Below, piece after piece: positions 1 to 8,868 of a stretch of DNA of 64,000 nt. Where the stretch lies: the NCBI RefSeq assembly GCF_014773265.1, contig NZ_JACWMY010000012.1, forward strand, positions 1-64,000, written 5' to 3'. The position numbers and the translations under genes were made by a program. This DNA comes from Mucilaginibacter pankratovii. Its GTDB lineage: Bacteria; Bacteroidota; Bacteroidia; Sphingobacteriales; Sphingobacteriaceae. The first letter of the stretch is position 1. Each line of letters begins with the position of its first letter. The notes under the pieces were generated by a model. It saw nothing but the letters and a program-made list of their open reading frames with translations, was not told the origin of the DNA and searched no databases.

Positions 1-2
1 GG

Positions 3-71
3 GAAAGGCCTCATCAAGGTATTAATGGTAAAAAACCTATTGAAATGTGCACCCTAAACAACAAAAATTAA
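3..71 (+). CDS. C-terminal end of a transposase/integrase (partial, cut by window edge)
   Basis: Only the last 22 codons are inside the window. Read in frame 3 they give ERPHQGINGKKPIEM followed by a short tail and a TAA stop at 69-71. The ERPHQ-x-x-x-GK-x-P pattern is the conserved end of the DDE integrase core in IS3 and IS481 family transposases, where it closes the catalytic domain. No terminal inverted repeat is recognisable between 72 and 140, so I cannot say where the element ends. The match is short and the call rests on the motif alone; an unrelated reading frame remains possible. Confidence 0.55.
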   Translation, partial: ERPHQGINGKKPIEMCTLNNKN

Positions 72-141
72 AACCGCTAATCTGTCATCGAATTACTAAA
101 CCCTTACAGCAATGACGCGTCGGGTGTGAAGGCTAACAAAA

Positions 142-167
142 AAAGGCCACCCAACAGGGCAGCCTTT
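142..167 (-). terminator. Intrinsic terminator of accD
   Basis: Stem AAAGGC..CCC / GGG..GCCTTT with loop AACA, 26 bases after the accD stop in the direction of transcription, followed by a run of seven T on the minus strand. On the minus-strand RNA the two central positions form U-G and G-U wobble pairs, whereas the plus-strand RNA has C-A mismatches there, so it should act in one direction only. Confidence 0.7.
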
Positions 168-192
168 ATATCTTCGGAAAATTATAGTTTAG

Positions 193-1056
193 TTAACTTT
201 CTTTAACGGCTATCGGTGCCAGCATCTTTAAGAAACTCGCCAGTTTTTCTTTCATTTCCCTGCGATCTACTATAAAATCAAGGAAACCGTGTTCCTGCAC
301 AAATTCTGCAGTTTGGAAACCTTTTGGTAAGTCTTTTTTAATGGTTTCTTTAATAACCCTCGGGCCGGCAAATCCGATCAATGAACCTGGCTCGGCAATG
401 TTAATATCGCCCAGCATGGCGTAAGATGCGGTTACACCACCTGTTGTAGGGTCGGTTAGTAAAGAGATATAAGGTATTTTAGCCTGGCTTAACAGGGCCA
501 GTTTAGCTGATGTTTTGGCCATCTGCATCAGCGAGAAGGCCGCTTCCATCATCCGGGCGCCGCCCGACTTGGAGATCATCAGGAAAGGGATCTTATTAGC
601 AATACTGTAATCGATAGAACGGGCTATCTTTTCGCCCACTACCGAACCCATAGAACCACCGATAAAGTTAAAGTCCATACAGGCGATAACCAGGTCCTGG
701 CCGTTCATTTTGCCAACGCCGGCACGGATGGCATCCTGCAAACCGGTTTTCTTCTTGGTTTCAACTAAGCGGTCGGTATATTTTTTGGTATCCGTAAAGT
801 GCAGCGGGTCGCCCGAGGTTAGGCCGCCAAACAATTCGGTGAATTGATTATCATCAAACAGAATAGAAAAATACTCTTTGGAGCCAATGCGTATATGGAA
901 ACCACAATAGTGGCAAACGTATTGGTTTTCAACCTGCTCGGAGTAATGCAAAGGTTTTTTACAGTTGGGGCATTTGTTCCAGATGCCATCGGGGGCTTCC
1001 TTCTTTTCCTCAGTAGTCGTAATTATCCCTTTAAGTTCTCGCTTAAACCACGCCAT
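193..1056 (-). CDS. accD: Acetyl-CoA carboxylase carboxyltransferase subunit beta
   Basis: Beta subunit of the carboxyltransferase of acetyl-CoA carboxylase. With AccA it moves the carboxyl group from carboxybiotin to acetyl-CoA, giving malonyl-CoA for fatty acid synthesis in the cytoplasm. A four-cysteine zinc finger sits at the N-terminus (CPNC at 29-32, CHYC at 48-51 from the chosen start), and the crotonase-type domain follows with the conserved GGSMGSVVGEK and SGGARMMEA segments. The 287 aa are normal for the family. I start at the ATG at 1056 because family members begin M-x-WFKR; an ATG 30 bases upstream would add ten unmatched residues. It is transcribed alone, divergently from fba, and ends at a terminator. 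accA is not in the window. Confidence 0.97.
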   Translation of the reverse strand: MAWFKRELKGIITTTEEKKEAPDGIWNKCPNCKKPLHYSEQVENQYVCHYCGFHIRIGSKEYFSILFDDNQFTELFGGLTSGDPLHFTDTKKYTDRLVETKKKTGLQDAIRAGVGKMNGQDLVIACMDFNFIGGSMGSVVGEKIARSIDYSIANKIPFLMISKSGGARMMEAAFSLMQMAKTSAKLALLSQAKIPYISLLTDPTTGGVTASYAMLGDINIAEPGSLIGFAGPRVIKETIKKDLPKGFQTAEFVQEHGFLDFIVDRREMKEKLASFLKMLAPIAVKES

Positions 1057-1091
1057 ATCTATTTCTAAGTCTTTCAAGTATTGCAAAGAAA

Positions 1092-1309
1092 CGAAAAAAG
1101 GTTGTAATGTTTCAATGTTTTAATGTTGAAAGGTTGTAAGGGTGGAAAGTTTCGGCACTTTAAATGTTGTGATCTTTTTGCGGCAGCTCGTGGGAACATT
1201 TGCTTCGGCTTTTAGCAGTGAATAAAGTCTATATAAACGGTTGTCTATCTATATTATTTCAAATTTCAGCCTTTAAACCTTACAACTTTTCAACAATTTT
1301 TATAACTTC
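1092..1309. repeat. GTTGAAAGG-type low-complexity repeat in a divergent intergenic region
   Basis: The gap between accD and fba contains a G/A/T-rich stretch (about 1096-1152) built of loose GGTTGTAA and GTTGAAAGG words, and near its other end (about 1262-1305) the complementary C/T-rich words CCTTACAACTTTTCAAC. The two halves are in inverted orientation. The same arrangement recurs at 16556-16795, and single halves occur at 41541-41600 and 47180-47222. The fba promoter must lie in this region, but no clear TAnnTTTG box is visible, only TAACTTCG at 1303-1310. Confidence 0.55.
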
Positions 1310-1329
1310 GGCGCACAAACATAAAGTTA

Positions 1330-2409
1330 ATGAGTTTAAAAGATTACAAAGGAGTTCTCACCGGAGACCAGGTGCAGGAACTATTTGAAGCAGCTAAAGA
1401 GCACCAGTTTGCTTTGCCGGCGGTAAACGTTATCGGCACAAACACTATAAATGCAGTAATGGAAACAGCAAAGGCTGTTAACTCCCCTGTTATTATCCAG
1501 TTATCAAACGGCGGCGCGCAGTTTTACGCGGGTAAATCGCTTGATAATTCAAAACTACAGGCCTGCATCTTAGGCGGTGTATCTGCTGCAAAGCACGTGC
1601 ATTTGCTGGCAGAACAATATGGTGTTGCCGTAATTTTACATACCGACCATGCCGCAAAAAAATTATTGCCGTGGATAGACGGTTTGTTGGAGCATGGCGA
1701 GAAATTTTTTGCTGAAACCGGCAAGCCTTTGTTTTCTTCACACATGCTCGATCTTTCTGAAGAGCCTATCGAAGAGAATATTGAAATATCTGCTAAATAC
1801 TTGGCCCGTATGGCTAAAATGGGCATGACCGTTGAAATTGAGCTTGGTGTAACCGGCGGCGAAGAAGATGGTGTTGATAACTCTGATGTAGATAGCTCAC
1901 GCTTATACACCCAGCCGGAAGAGGTTGCTTACGCTTACGAAGAACTTTCTAAAGTGAGCGATAAATTTACCATTGCTGCTGCATTTGGTAACGTACACGG
2001 CGTGTACAAACCGGGTAACGTAAAATTACAACCGGTTATCCTTCACAACTCACAGGTTTACTTAAAAGAGAAACACGGCCTTGCTGCTGATAAACCTATC
2101 AACTTCGTATTCCACGGTGGTTCGGGTTCGAGCCAGGAAGAAATTCGCGAAGCGATATCTTACGGTGCTATAAAAATGAACATTGATACCGATATGCAGT
2201 TTGCATTTTGGGAAGGTATAAAAGATTACTACCAGGCAAAAGAAGGTTATTTGCAAACACAAATTGGCAGCCCTGATGGTGAAGATTCTCCAAACAAAAA
2301 ATACTACGACCCACGCGTATGGTTGCGCAAGGCCGAAGAAACCTTTGTAAAACGCTTAACCGTTGCCTTCGGCGATCTGAATTGCATCGACGCTAACAGC
2401 AAGATCTAA
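1330..2409 (+). CDS. fbaA: Class II fructose-bisphosphate aldolase
   Basis: Zinc-dependent aldolase that interconverts fructose 1,6-bisphosphate with glyceraldehyde 3-phosphate and dihydroxyacetone phosphate in glycolysis and gluconeogenesis. The 359 aa match the long FbaA subtype. The active-site segment HTDHAAKK places the catalytic Asp at 106 and the zinc ligand His at 107; the phosphate-binding FHGGSGS segment lies in the C-terminal third, followed by NIDTDMQ. The ATG at 1330 is the only start giving the family N-terminus. It stands alone, divergent from accD, and ends at a strong terminator. Confidence 0.97.
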   Translation: MSLKDYKGVLTGDQVQELFEAAKEHQFALPAVNVIGTNTINAVMETAKAVNSPVIIQLSNGGAQFYAGKSLDNSKLQACILGGVSAAKHVHLLAEQYGVAVILHTDHAAKKLLPWIDGLLEHGEKFFAETGKPLFSSHMLDLSEEPIEENIEISAKYLARMAKMGMTVEIELGVTGGEEDGVDNSDVDSSRLYTQPEEVAYAYEELSKVSDKFTIAAAFGNVHGVYKPGNVKLQPVILHNSQVYLKEKHGLAADKPINFVFHGGSGSSQEEIREAISYGAIKMNIDTDMQFAFWEGIKDYYQAKEGYLQTQIGSPDGEDSPNKKYYDPRVWLRKAEETFVKRLTVAFGDLNCIDANSKI

Positions 2410-2429
2410 GCTAAAACTACTGTCAGAAT

Positions 2430-2466
2430 AAAAAGCGCCAGTGTTTGCAACATTGGCGCTTTTTTT
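2430..2466 (+). terminator. Intrinsic terminator of fba
   Basis: Stem AAAAAGCGCCA / TGGCGCTTTTT closed by a GTG/CAT extension around a TTTGCAA loop, then a T run. It lies 20 bases after the fba stop. Confidence 0.87.
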
Positions 2467-2493
2467 AGGTTATATGGTAAAATATTTAGTGCC

Positions 2494-2997
2494 ATGGCCA
2501 AAAAGAAGAACAAGAATTTATTCGAGAAATTTGCCAACTGGGCAACTGCCGCAACCGGGAGTTCTGCCGCTTTTATCATCGCGATATGCACCATCGTGGT
2601 GTGGCTGGTAACCGGGCCAATATTTAATTATTCGGACACCTGGCAGCTCATCATCAATACAGGCACCACCATTATCACCTTTTTAATGGTTTTCCTGATC
2701 CAGAAATCGCAGAACAAGGATTCGAAAGCTATTCATTTAAAGCTGAACGAGTTGCTTGCATCGCACCAGGGAGCCAGTAACCGAATGGTGGATATTGAGG
2801 ATTTAAGCGAAGAAAACCTTGACCAGTTACATAAATTTTACGTAAAATTATCCGATCTGGCCGAGAAGGAGGACGACCTCACCTGTACGCATTCGATAGA
2901 TGCAGCGGAAGAGAACCATAACACCAAACTAACCGGCTATAAATCTAAACCCCATTATGCCCGAGCCCTCAAAAATAGAAGTACACCAGGTAAGTGA
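2494..2997 (+). CDS. Low-affinity iron permease family membrane protein
   Basis: Small inner-membrane protein of the bacterial 'low affinity iron permease' family. A basic N-terminus (MAKKKNKN) is followed by two membrane segments at about 24-43 and 51-70, then the conserved cytoplasmic helix QNKDSKAIHLKLNELL after residue 72 and a charged tail. Length (167 aa) is normal. The family name comes from weak similarity to a yeast Fe(II) permease; iron transport by bacterial members is not well established, so treat the function as a label. The last 41 bases overlap the next gene, which suggests translational coupling with the GNAT protein. Confidence 0.8.
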   Translation: MAKKKNKNLFEKFANWATAATGSSAAFIIAICTIVVWLVTGPIFNYSDTWQLIINTGTTIITFLMVFLIQKSQNKDSKAIHLKLNELLASHQGASNRMVDIEDLSEENLDQLHKFYVKLSDLAEKEDDLTCTHSIDAAEENHNTKLTGYKSKPHYARALKNRSTPGK

Positions 2998-3388
2998 CCC
3001 TAACGAACTGGAAAAAGTATTTGCCATACGGCGCGAAGTCTTTGTTGAGGAGCAAAATTGCCCGCCCGATCTGGAGGTAGAATTTGACGATGAAAGCACC
3101 CATTTTCTCGTTACAGTTGACGACGAACCCGCTGGTGCCTGCCGCTGGAGAAGGACCGATAAAGGTTATAAATTAGAGCGTTTTGCTGTATTAAAGAAAT
3201 TTCGTGGTTTTGGTGTAGGGCAGGAGATGGTACGTGCCGTATTAGCCGCACTACCCGCCGATGCCAAATATGTTTACCTGCACGCCCAGCTTGATGCTGT
3301 TACCCTTTATGAGCGTTTCGGTTTTGAGAAAACCGGGCCGGAGTTCGAGGAGGCGGGGATAAGGCATTATAAGATGGTGAGGAGTTAG
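2957..3388 (+). CDS. GNAT family N-acetyltransferase
   Basis: Predicted acetyl-CoA-dependent N-acetyltransferase of 143 aa. The pyrophosphate-binding motif A is seen as KKFRGFGVGQEM (R83 to G88), preceded by the beta strand LERFAVL, with the C-terminal YERFGF strand/helix expected of GNAT proteins. The N-terminal RREVFVEEQNCP stretch is typical of the ElaA/YjcF-like subgroup, whose substrates are mostly unknown. Its start lies inside the end of the iron-permease-like gene, in another frame. I cannot assign a substrate. Confidence 0.88.
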   Translation: MPEPSKIEVHQVSDPNELEKVFAIRREVFVEEQNCPPDLEVEFDDESTHFLVTVDDEPAGACRWRRTDKGYKLERFAVLKKFRGFGVGQEMVRAVLAALPADAKYVYLHAQLDAVTLYERFGFEKTGPEFEEAGIRHYKMVRS

Positions 3389-3406
3389 GGAAGATTATAA
3401 CCATCA

Positions 3407-3489
3407 CGTCATTGCGAGGTACGAAGCAATCTCTAAGCTTGCATATCCGCCCTGCTTATCGGGAGATTGCTTCGTGCCTCGCAATGACG
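3407..3489. repeat. REP-like inverted repeat (GTCATTGCGAGG family)
   Basis: Two 27-base arms (3407-3433 and 3463-3489) are inverted copies with one mismatch. The arms begin CGTCATTGCGAGG and contain GAAGCAATCTC; the loop is 29 bases. The same GTCATTGCGAG...GATTGCTTCGT words recur at 43341-43446, and relatives at 41611-41875. It lies between convergent genes and may also end transcription. Confidence 0.85.
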
Positions 3490-3511
3490 CCGGGGTGGGT
3501 AGGGTTTTGCC

Positions 3512-4375
3512 TTATTCCCCAAATACCCTCCCCGAGTATTCCATCGCTTCGCCCAGTTTATCCAGATCAAGCCCTAAGTCGCTGTTTTGGTGCAGGAGGT
3601 AGGCAATCAGGTTTTCGGTAGCGATGTTACCTGTAAGCTCGTCTTTGGCCATGGGGCAGCCGCCGTAGCCTTTTAAGGCGGCATCAAAACGTGTGCATCC
3701 CGCCTCATATGCTGCGGCAACTTTTTCTTGCCAGGTATCGGGCGTGGAGTGGAGGTGAAGCCCAAAACTCGTTATTTCCGACAGTTTGGTTAATGCAGGA
3801 TACAAGCTGCTGATCTGCTCCGGTGTAGCAATGCCAATCGTATCAGATAGGGCAATGTACCCAATCCCCTCATCAATCATCTTTTGTGCCCAATGCTGCA
3901 CTATCTCGGTATTCCATTCATCCCCGTAAGGGTTGCCAAACCCCATAGAAAGGTATATCAACAACGATTTGTCTTTAGCTACACAGAGCTCGTTTATCCG
4001 CTTTACATTGTCGAACGCCTGCTCAATGGTTGTATTAGTATTCCTGAGTTGAAATGTCTCCGATATGGAAAATGGATATCCTAAAAAGGTAATCTCTCCA
4101 TGCGCCGCAGCGTCTTCTGCACCGCGGTAATTGGCTATAATGGCCAATAGTTTGGAGCGTGTACTGCTGAGGTCAAGTTTGCTTAACACCTCGGCCGTAT
4201 CGCGCAATTGCGGGATGGCCTTTGGCGTTACAAAGCTGCCGAAGTCGATGGTATCAAAACCCACCTGCAAAAGCAGGTTAATGTAGGCTGCTTTTATATC
4301 CGTGGGTACAAATTCATGAAGCCCCTGCATAGCATCGCGGGGGCATTCGGTAATTTTTATCGGGCTATCGGGCAT
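3512..4375 (-). CDS. Hydroxymethylglutaryl-CoA lyase
   Basis: Cleaves 3-hydroxy-3-methylglutaryl-CoA to acetyl-CoA and acetoacetate, the last step of leucine breakdown. It is a TIM-barrel protein of the HMGL-like family: the N-terminus has ITECPRDAMQG (the conserved substrate/metal Arg-Asp pair), then GFDTIDFGSFV, and the HMGL signature GYGGCPMAKDELTGN near the C-terminus with the catalytic-loop cysteine. The 287 aa match the bacterial MvaB type. It lies one base downstream of the NDH-2 stop, so the two are probably cotranscribed, although the pairing has no obvious metabolic logic. No other leucine catabolic gene is in the window. Confidence 0.92.
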   Translation of the reverse strand: MPDSPIKITECPRDAMQGLHEFVPTDIKAAYINLLLQVGFDTIDFGSFVTPKAIPQLRDTAEVLSKLDLSSTRSKLLAIIANYRGAEDAAAHGEITFLGYPFSISETFQLRNTNTTIEQAFDNVKRINELCVAKDKSLLIYLSMGFGNPYGDEWNTEIVQHWAQKMIDEGIGYIALSDTIGIATPEQISSLYPALTKLSEITSFGLHLHSTPDTWQEKVAAAYEAGCTRFDAALKGYGGCPMAKDELTGNIATENLIAYLLHQNSDLGLDLDKLGEAMEYSGRVFGE

Positions 4376-4376
4376 G

Positions 4377-5690
4377 TTAGTCGGGTTTAGATACCTGCTC
4401 GGTTTTACTGGCTAATTCTTCCGGCTTAAATTTACGGATAATGAGCCTGCTGCCGCCATTATTATTCATATAACTGGCCACCCAGTTAATAAATACAATA
4501 ACCCGGTTACGCCCGCCCATCAGCGAGATGAGGTGCACAAACATCCATATCAGCCAGGCAAAAAATCCCTGGAACCTGATCTTGCCCAAGTCGGCAATGG
4601 CTTTGTTACGGCCAATGGTGGCCAGCGAGCCTTTATCAAAATATTTAAAGGGTTCGGGTTGCTCGCCCCTGATAATGCGGTTGATATTTTTGCCGGTAAG
4701 CTGCCCCATTTGTATGGCCACTTGTGCCACGCCGGGGTGCCCTTTTGGCGTATCGTCGGTAATCATGGCAGCCACATCGCCAATAGCGAAGATGTTGCTG
4801 CTGCCCACCATTCGGCAAACGTTATCCACCTTAATGCGGTTACCGCGTTCTATGGCTTCTTTACCCACACCATCGGGCACAACACCCGCCACACCTGCCG
4901 ACCAGATAACATTTTTGGTGCGGATACTTTTACCACCCTCAAATTTTATCTCTTCGCCATTGTAGCTCTCTACCTTTACATTCAGCAATACTTCCACACC
5001 CATTTTGGTAAGGAAGCCCTGTGCAGCCTTGGAGCCTTCATCAGAGAAAGGACCTAATACCTTCGGCAAAAAATCTACCAGGTAAACCTTCATTTCTTCT
5101 TTGGCGAGTTCGGGATAATCTTTATTGAGCACGTGGTTGCGCAATTCGGCTAAGGCACCTGCAAGCTCCACCCCGGTAGGGCCGGCGCCAACCAGCACAA
5201 AGGACAGGTAGGGTGCGCGTTCTTCTTTAGAGGGCTTTAAAATAGCCTCTTCCAGGTTTTGCAGCACCATATAGCGCAGGTTAAGAGCCTCCGGTATCGA
5301 TTTCATCGGCATGGCGTATTTTTCGATATCCTTGTTGCCGAAGAAATTGGTGGTCGAGCCCGTGGCTATCACCAGGTAATCGTAGGGGATAGGGCCAATG
5401 TCGGTATGTACTATATTGCTTTCAGTATCTATCTTACTTACCTCGGCAATGCGGAAACGCAGGTTTTTTTGCCCCTCGAAGTTTTTGCGGAGGGAGAAGC
5501 CTATCGACTCGGCCTCCAGCCCGCCGGTGGCAACCTGGTAAAGCAGCGGCTGAAAAGTATGGTAATTATGTTTATCAAGCAGTATAACTTCCACAGGCTT
5601 ATTGGCAAGCTGTTTGGCAACCTGTATGCCGCCGAAGCCGCCGCCTATGACGACTACTGTTGGGAATTTTGACAGTTCATTGGGGTTCAT
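4377..5690 (-). CDS. ndh: Type II NADH dehydrogenase (NDH-2), FAD-dependent
   Basis: Membrane-bound flavoprotein predicted to pass electrons from NADH to quinone without pumping protons. Two Rossmann motifs are present: VVVIGGGFGG at 12-21 for FAD and VLVGAGPTGVELAGAL around residue 165 for NADH. The AIGDVAAM segment near residue 305 contacts FAD. A hydrophobic or amphipathic stretch near 370-405 is the expected membrane anchor of NDH-2. The 437 aa are normal. The HMG-CoA lyase gene follows after one base. Start ATG at 5690 gives the family N-terminus. Other pyridine-nucleotide disulphide oxidoreductases are less likely because of the anchor. Confidence 0.9.
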   Translation of the reverse strand: MNPNELSKFPTVVVIGGGFGGIQVAKQLANKPVEVILLDKHNYHTFQPLLYQVATGGLEAESIGFSLRKNFEGQKNLRFRIAEVSKIDTESNIVHTDIGPIPYDYLVIATGSTTNFFGNKDIEKYAMPMKSIPEALNLRYMVLQNLEEAILKPSKEERAPYLSFVLVGAGPTGVELAGALAELRNHVLNKDYPELAKEEMKVYLVDFLPKVLGPFSDEGSKAAQGFLTKMGVEVLLNVKVESYNGEEIKFEGGKSIRTKNVIWSAGVAGVVPDGVGKEAIERGNRIKVDNVCRMVGSSNIFAIGDVAAMITDDTPKGHPGVAQVAIQMGQLTGKNINRIIRGEQPEPFKYFDKGSLATIGRNKAIADLGKIRFQGFFAWLIWMFVHLISLMGGRNRVIVFINWVASYMNNNGGSRLIIRKFKPEELASKTEQVSKPD

Positions 5691-5734
5691 GATACTTAGA
5701 TTTTTGTGTACTAAATCCTTAGCTGTTAAACAAA

Positions 5735-5763
5735 AAAGGCTCCAAATGTTCTTTGGAGCCTTT
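5735..5763 (-). terminator. Intrinsic terminator of secDF
   Basis: Perfect stem AAAGGCTCCAAA / TTTGGAGCCTTT with a five-base loop and flanking A/T runs on both sides. It lies just after the secDF stop and before ndh. Confidence 0.85.
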
Positions 5764-5781
5764 AATTAATGTCATATTATA

Positions 5782-8754
5782 TTATCTGAGGTCTTTCTTT
5801 CCAAAGTCGATGATAACCGGTGTCGCCACGCAGATCGACGAGTAGGTACCGAACAGTACACCTATCAATAACGCGAATGAGAAACCACGTAACACATCTC
5901 CACCGAACAGGAACAATATGATCAGGATCATTACCACTGTTAAAGCAGTAATAATGGTACGGCTAAGCGTATTGTTGATAGCGTGGTTGATAACCTCTTT
6001 AGGGTCGTCGGTTTTAGCATGATGCAGGTTAAGGAACTCGCGGATACGGTCGAACACTACTACGGTATCGTTAATAGAGTAACCAATAACGGTAAGCAGG
6101 GCTGCGATAAAGGCCTGGTCGATATCCAGCGAGAACGGTAATATATCCTTAAACAAAGAGAAGAACGATAACACCATTGCAGCATCGTGTGCGGTAGCAA
6201 CCATCGCACCAAGGCTAAACTGCCATTTGCGGAACCTGATCAATATATAAGCAGATATTACCAGGATGGCGATAATGATGGTCCATTTTGCCGAAGACTT
6301 TAACTCGTTGGCAACGGTGGCCTCCACCTTTTGGTGACTTAAAATATCTTTAGTGGTAATTGTAGTAACCGGGTTCACTTTTAAGGCATCAATTAAAGCT
6401 GCCTCTACCTTATCGTCTGCATCAGGAGCAGTATCGTTAATTAAGTAGTTGGTAGTAATACTGATCTTATCGGCACCATAGGTTTTTACTTCCGAACCAA
6501 AGCCTAAAGATTTATCAAGCTCCTTGTGAATCTGATCGGTTGTAGCTGCTTTGTTAGGGAACTGTACAAGGTATGTACGGCCGCCACCAAAGTCTACGCC
6601 GTAGTTAAAGCCACGGGTTACCATTGATACTAAACCAGCAGCGATGAAGATACCCGAGAAAGCGTAAAACTTAAAGCGGTTTTTCACGAAGCCATAATTG
6701 GCGTTTTTGAAGGTATGTGAGCTCCATGGGTTTGAGAATTTGATATCCCAGCCTTTTTCGAGCATAAATTCAAATATCAACCTCGAGATCAATAATGAGC
6801 AGAACAAGGTAGTAATGATACCGATCATTAAAGTAGTTGCGAAACCTTGTATTGGGCCCGAACCGAATATGAATAAGATAATACCTGTTAAGAAAGTACT
6901 GATGTTAGCATCAAGGATAGAAGGTAAGGCATGTGAAAAACCATCGGCAACTGCAATGCGGATAGATTTGCCCAAAGCAAGCTCCTCGCGCACACGTTCG
7001 TAAACCAATACGTTGGCATCAACCGCCACACCCAAAATAAGGATGATACCGGCTATACCCGGCAGGGTTAGTACCGCACGGATACTTACCAATACACCCA
7101 ATAGGAAAAATACGTTAACCAATACGGCTACTACTGCAACGGTACCCGCGCGGTTGTAGTAAGCGATCATGAAGATCAGGATAACTACTAAACCAAGTAC
7201 ACATGACAGTAAACCTGCGCTGATAGCTTCCTGGCCTAAAGACGGGCCTACCACCTCGCCGCCAACAATGCGGGCAGGAGCAAGTAAACGGCCGGCCTTT
7301 AATACGTTGGCTAAATCCTCGGTATCTTCTATTTTAAAATTACCCGATATGGATGATACACCACCCGAAATTTCGTTTTGAACGTTAGGAGCAGAATACA
7401 CGTTATCATCCAGTACAATAGCGATAGCTCTTTTGTTAGCACCCGCTGACGCTTCAGCAGTAATGTTTTTCCATTTCTGGGCACCCTGCGAGTTCATGTT
7501 CATGATAACCTCGTAACCGCCGTTAAGCTGGTTAACGTCTTTGTGGGCATCGGTGATCACGTCGCCGGTAAGTACCGGGCCATTTTCGGCACCTGCCAGT
7601 TTAATGGCGTATAACTGGAACACCTTTGTTTTTTCGATAGGTTTTACCCCCCAAAGGAATTTAATGTTTCTTGGCAACACACTTGCTACATCGGCGCTAC
7701 GCAGGTATGAATTTACTTTAGCGGTATCTTTTACCTGCGAGTAACCAACAATAGGGCCGGGGGCCAATTGCTGCTGGTTGTTTGCATCGGGATAAGTAAC
7801 CAGGCTCATTACCGAGAACAACGGATTTTGTGCAGCCAGCTGCGATTTGTTGTTTAGTGCAGATGAATCTTTACCGTTAGCATTTTTAAGCTTGTTTAAT
7901 AAAGAGTTTGCAGAATCTTTTAAGCTGGTTGGTGTTTTAGCAGCGGCGGTTACTTTGGTAGTATCGGTTTTGGCAGCAGCCTTGGCTTTTGCGCCCAGTA
8001 TGCTGTTTACGTTGTTTAACAACGAGTACACTTCGGTATTATCATAAGTTTGATAAAACTCCAGCTTTGCAGTACCTGATAAAAGTTTACGAACACGCTC
8101 CGGTTCTTTAACGCCCGGAAGTTCGATCAAAATACGGTTGGTGCTTTTTTGCAACTGAATATTTGGCTGCGTAACACCAAACTGATCCACACGGCGGTGC
8201 AATACGGTGTACGATTGCTGCACAGCGGCGGAGGCCTGGTCTTTCAGGTAAGCCTCAACCTGGCTATTGGTAGAATTAAACTTTACTTTGTCCTGGTTGC
8301 TGCTGTTTGCAAATATGGCGGCCAATTTTGCATTGGGAGCGCGTTTTTCGTAAGCATCAACAAAAAGGGTAATATAATCCTTGCTTGTTTGTTCAACAAC
8401 ATCTTTTTCGGCATCGGCCATTGCCTGTTTAAAAACAGGGTCGGGGTTGTTGTTTGATAAAGTTTGAACCAACTCGCGCAACGAAATTTGCATGGTTACG
8501 CTCATGCCGCCTTTTAAATCCAGGCCCAGGGCAAGTTCCCTGTCAAGGCAGTACTGGTAGGTGTGCCCAATGAGCGGATACACCGGTTGAGTAGATATTG
8601 AATCTAAATAGGCCGTTTCCTTTTCAGGATTGCCTTTGGAATATACCTTGGCATCGTTCTCAACTTTATGGGCCACCCACGTAAATGAAAGCTGGTACAA
8701 GCACACAACAGCCAGCAGAATGGCGAAAAATTTAATAACCCCTTTACCTTGCAT
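5782..8754 (-). CDS. secDF: Protein translocase subunit SecDF (fused)
   Basis: RND-type accessory subunit of the Sec translocon that uses the proton gradient to pull exported proteins across the inner membrane. SecD and SecF are one 990-aa chain, as is usual in Bacteroidota. The first membrane segment is at 9-28, the SecD motif GLDLKGGM at 77-84, and the first periplasmic domain follows, interrupted near 252-312 by a low-complexity Ala/Lys/Thr/Ser linker. Six-helix SecD (to about 655) and SecF halves follow; the SecF signature GVDFGGG is at about 719-725. It is a single gene with a terminator behind it and yidC elsewhere in the window. The insert looks flexible and its role is unknown. Confidence 0.97.
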   Translation of the reverse strand: MQGKGVIKFFAILLAVVCLYQLSFTWVAHKVENDAKVYSKGNPEKETAYLDSISTQPVYPLIGHTYQYCLDRELALGLDLKGGMSVTMQISLRELVQTLSNNNPDPVFKQAMADAEKDVVEQTSKDYITLFVDAYEKRAPNAKLAAIFANSSNQDKVKFNSTNSQVEAYLKDQASAAVQQSYTVLHRRVDQFGVTQPNIQLQKSTNRILIELPGVKEPERVRKLLSGTAKLEFYQTYDNTEVYSLLNNVNSILGAKAKAAAKTDTTKVTAAAKTPTSLKDSANSLLNKLKNANGKDSSALNNKSQLAAQNPLFSVMSLVTYPDANNQQQLAPGPIVGYSQVKDTAKVNSYLRSADVASVLPRNIKFLWGVKPIEKTKVFQLYAIKLAGAENGPVLTGDVITDAHKDVNQLNGGYEVIMNMNSQGAQKWKNITAEASAGANKRAIAIVLDDNVYSAPNVQNEISGGVSSISGNFKIEDTEDLANVLKAGRLLAPARIVGGEVVGPSLGQEAISAGLLSCVLGLVVILIFMIAYYNRAGTVAVVAVLVNVFFLLGVLVSIRAVLTLPGIAGIILILGVAVDANVLVYERVREELALGKSIRIAVADGFSHALPSILDANISTFLTGIILFIFGSGPIQGFATTLMIGIITTLFCSLLISRLIFEFMLEKGWDIKFSNPWSSHTFKNANYGFVKNRFKFYAFSGIFIAAGLVSMVTRGFNYGVDFGGGRTYLVQFPNKAATTDQIHKELDKSLGFGSEVKTYGADKISITTNYLINDTAPDADDKVEAALIDALKVNPVTTITTKDILSHQKVEATVANELKSSAKWTIIIAILVISAYILIRFRKWQFSLGAMVATAHDAAMVLSFFSLFKDILPFSLDIDQAFIAALLTVIGYSINDTVVVFDRIREFLNLHHAKTDDPKEVINHAINNTLSRTIITALTVVMILIILFLFGGDVLRGFSFALLIGVLFGTYSSICVATPVIIDFGKKDLR

Positions 8755-8805
8755 CGCGAATTTATATGTAATTAATTAGTTTATAAGCTTTTTAAAAATA
8801 GACGG

Positions 8806-8813
8806 CAAATCTA
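8806..8813 (-). promoter_or_regulatory. Candidate -7 box for secDF
   Basis: Minus-strand TAGATTTG matches the Bacteroidota -7 consensus TAnnTTTG exactly, 52 bases before the secDF ATG. No matching TTTG -33 element is obvious, so this is tentative. Confidence 0.4.
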
Positions 8814-8868
8814 ATAAAATTTCACAAGCATGAAATTTTTAATTGAAACAAAATAATAGCGGGTTTTG

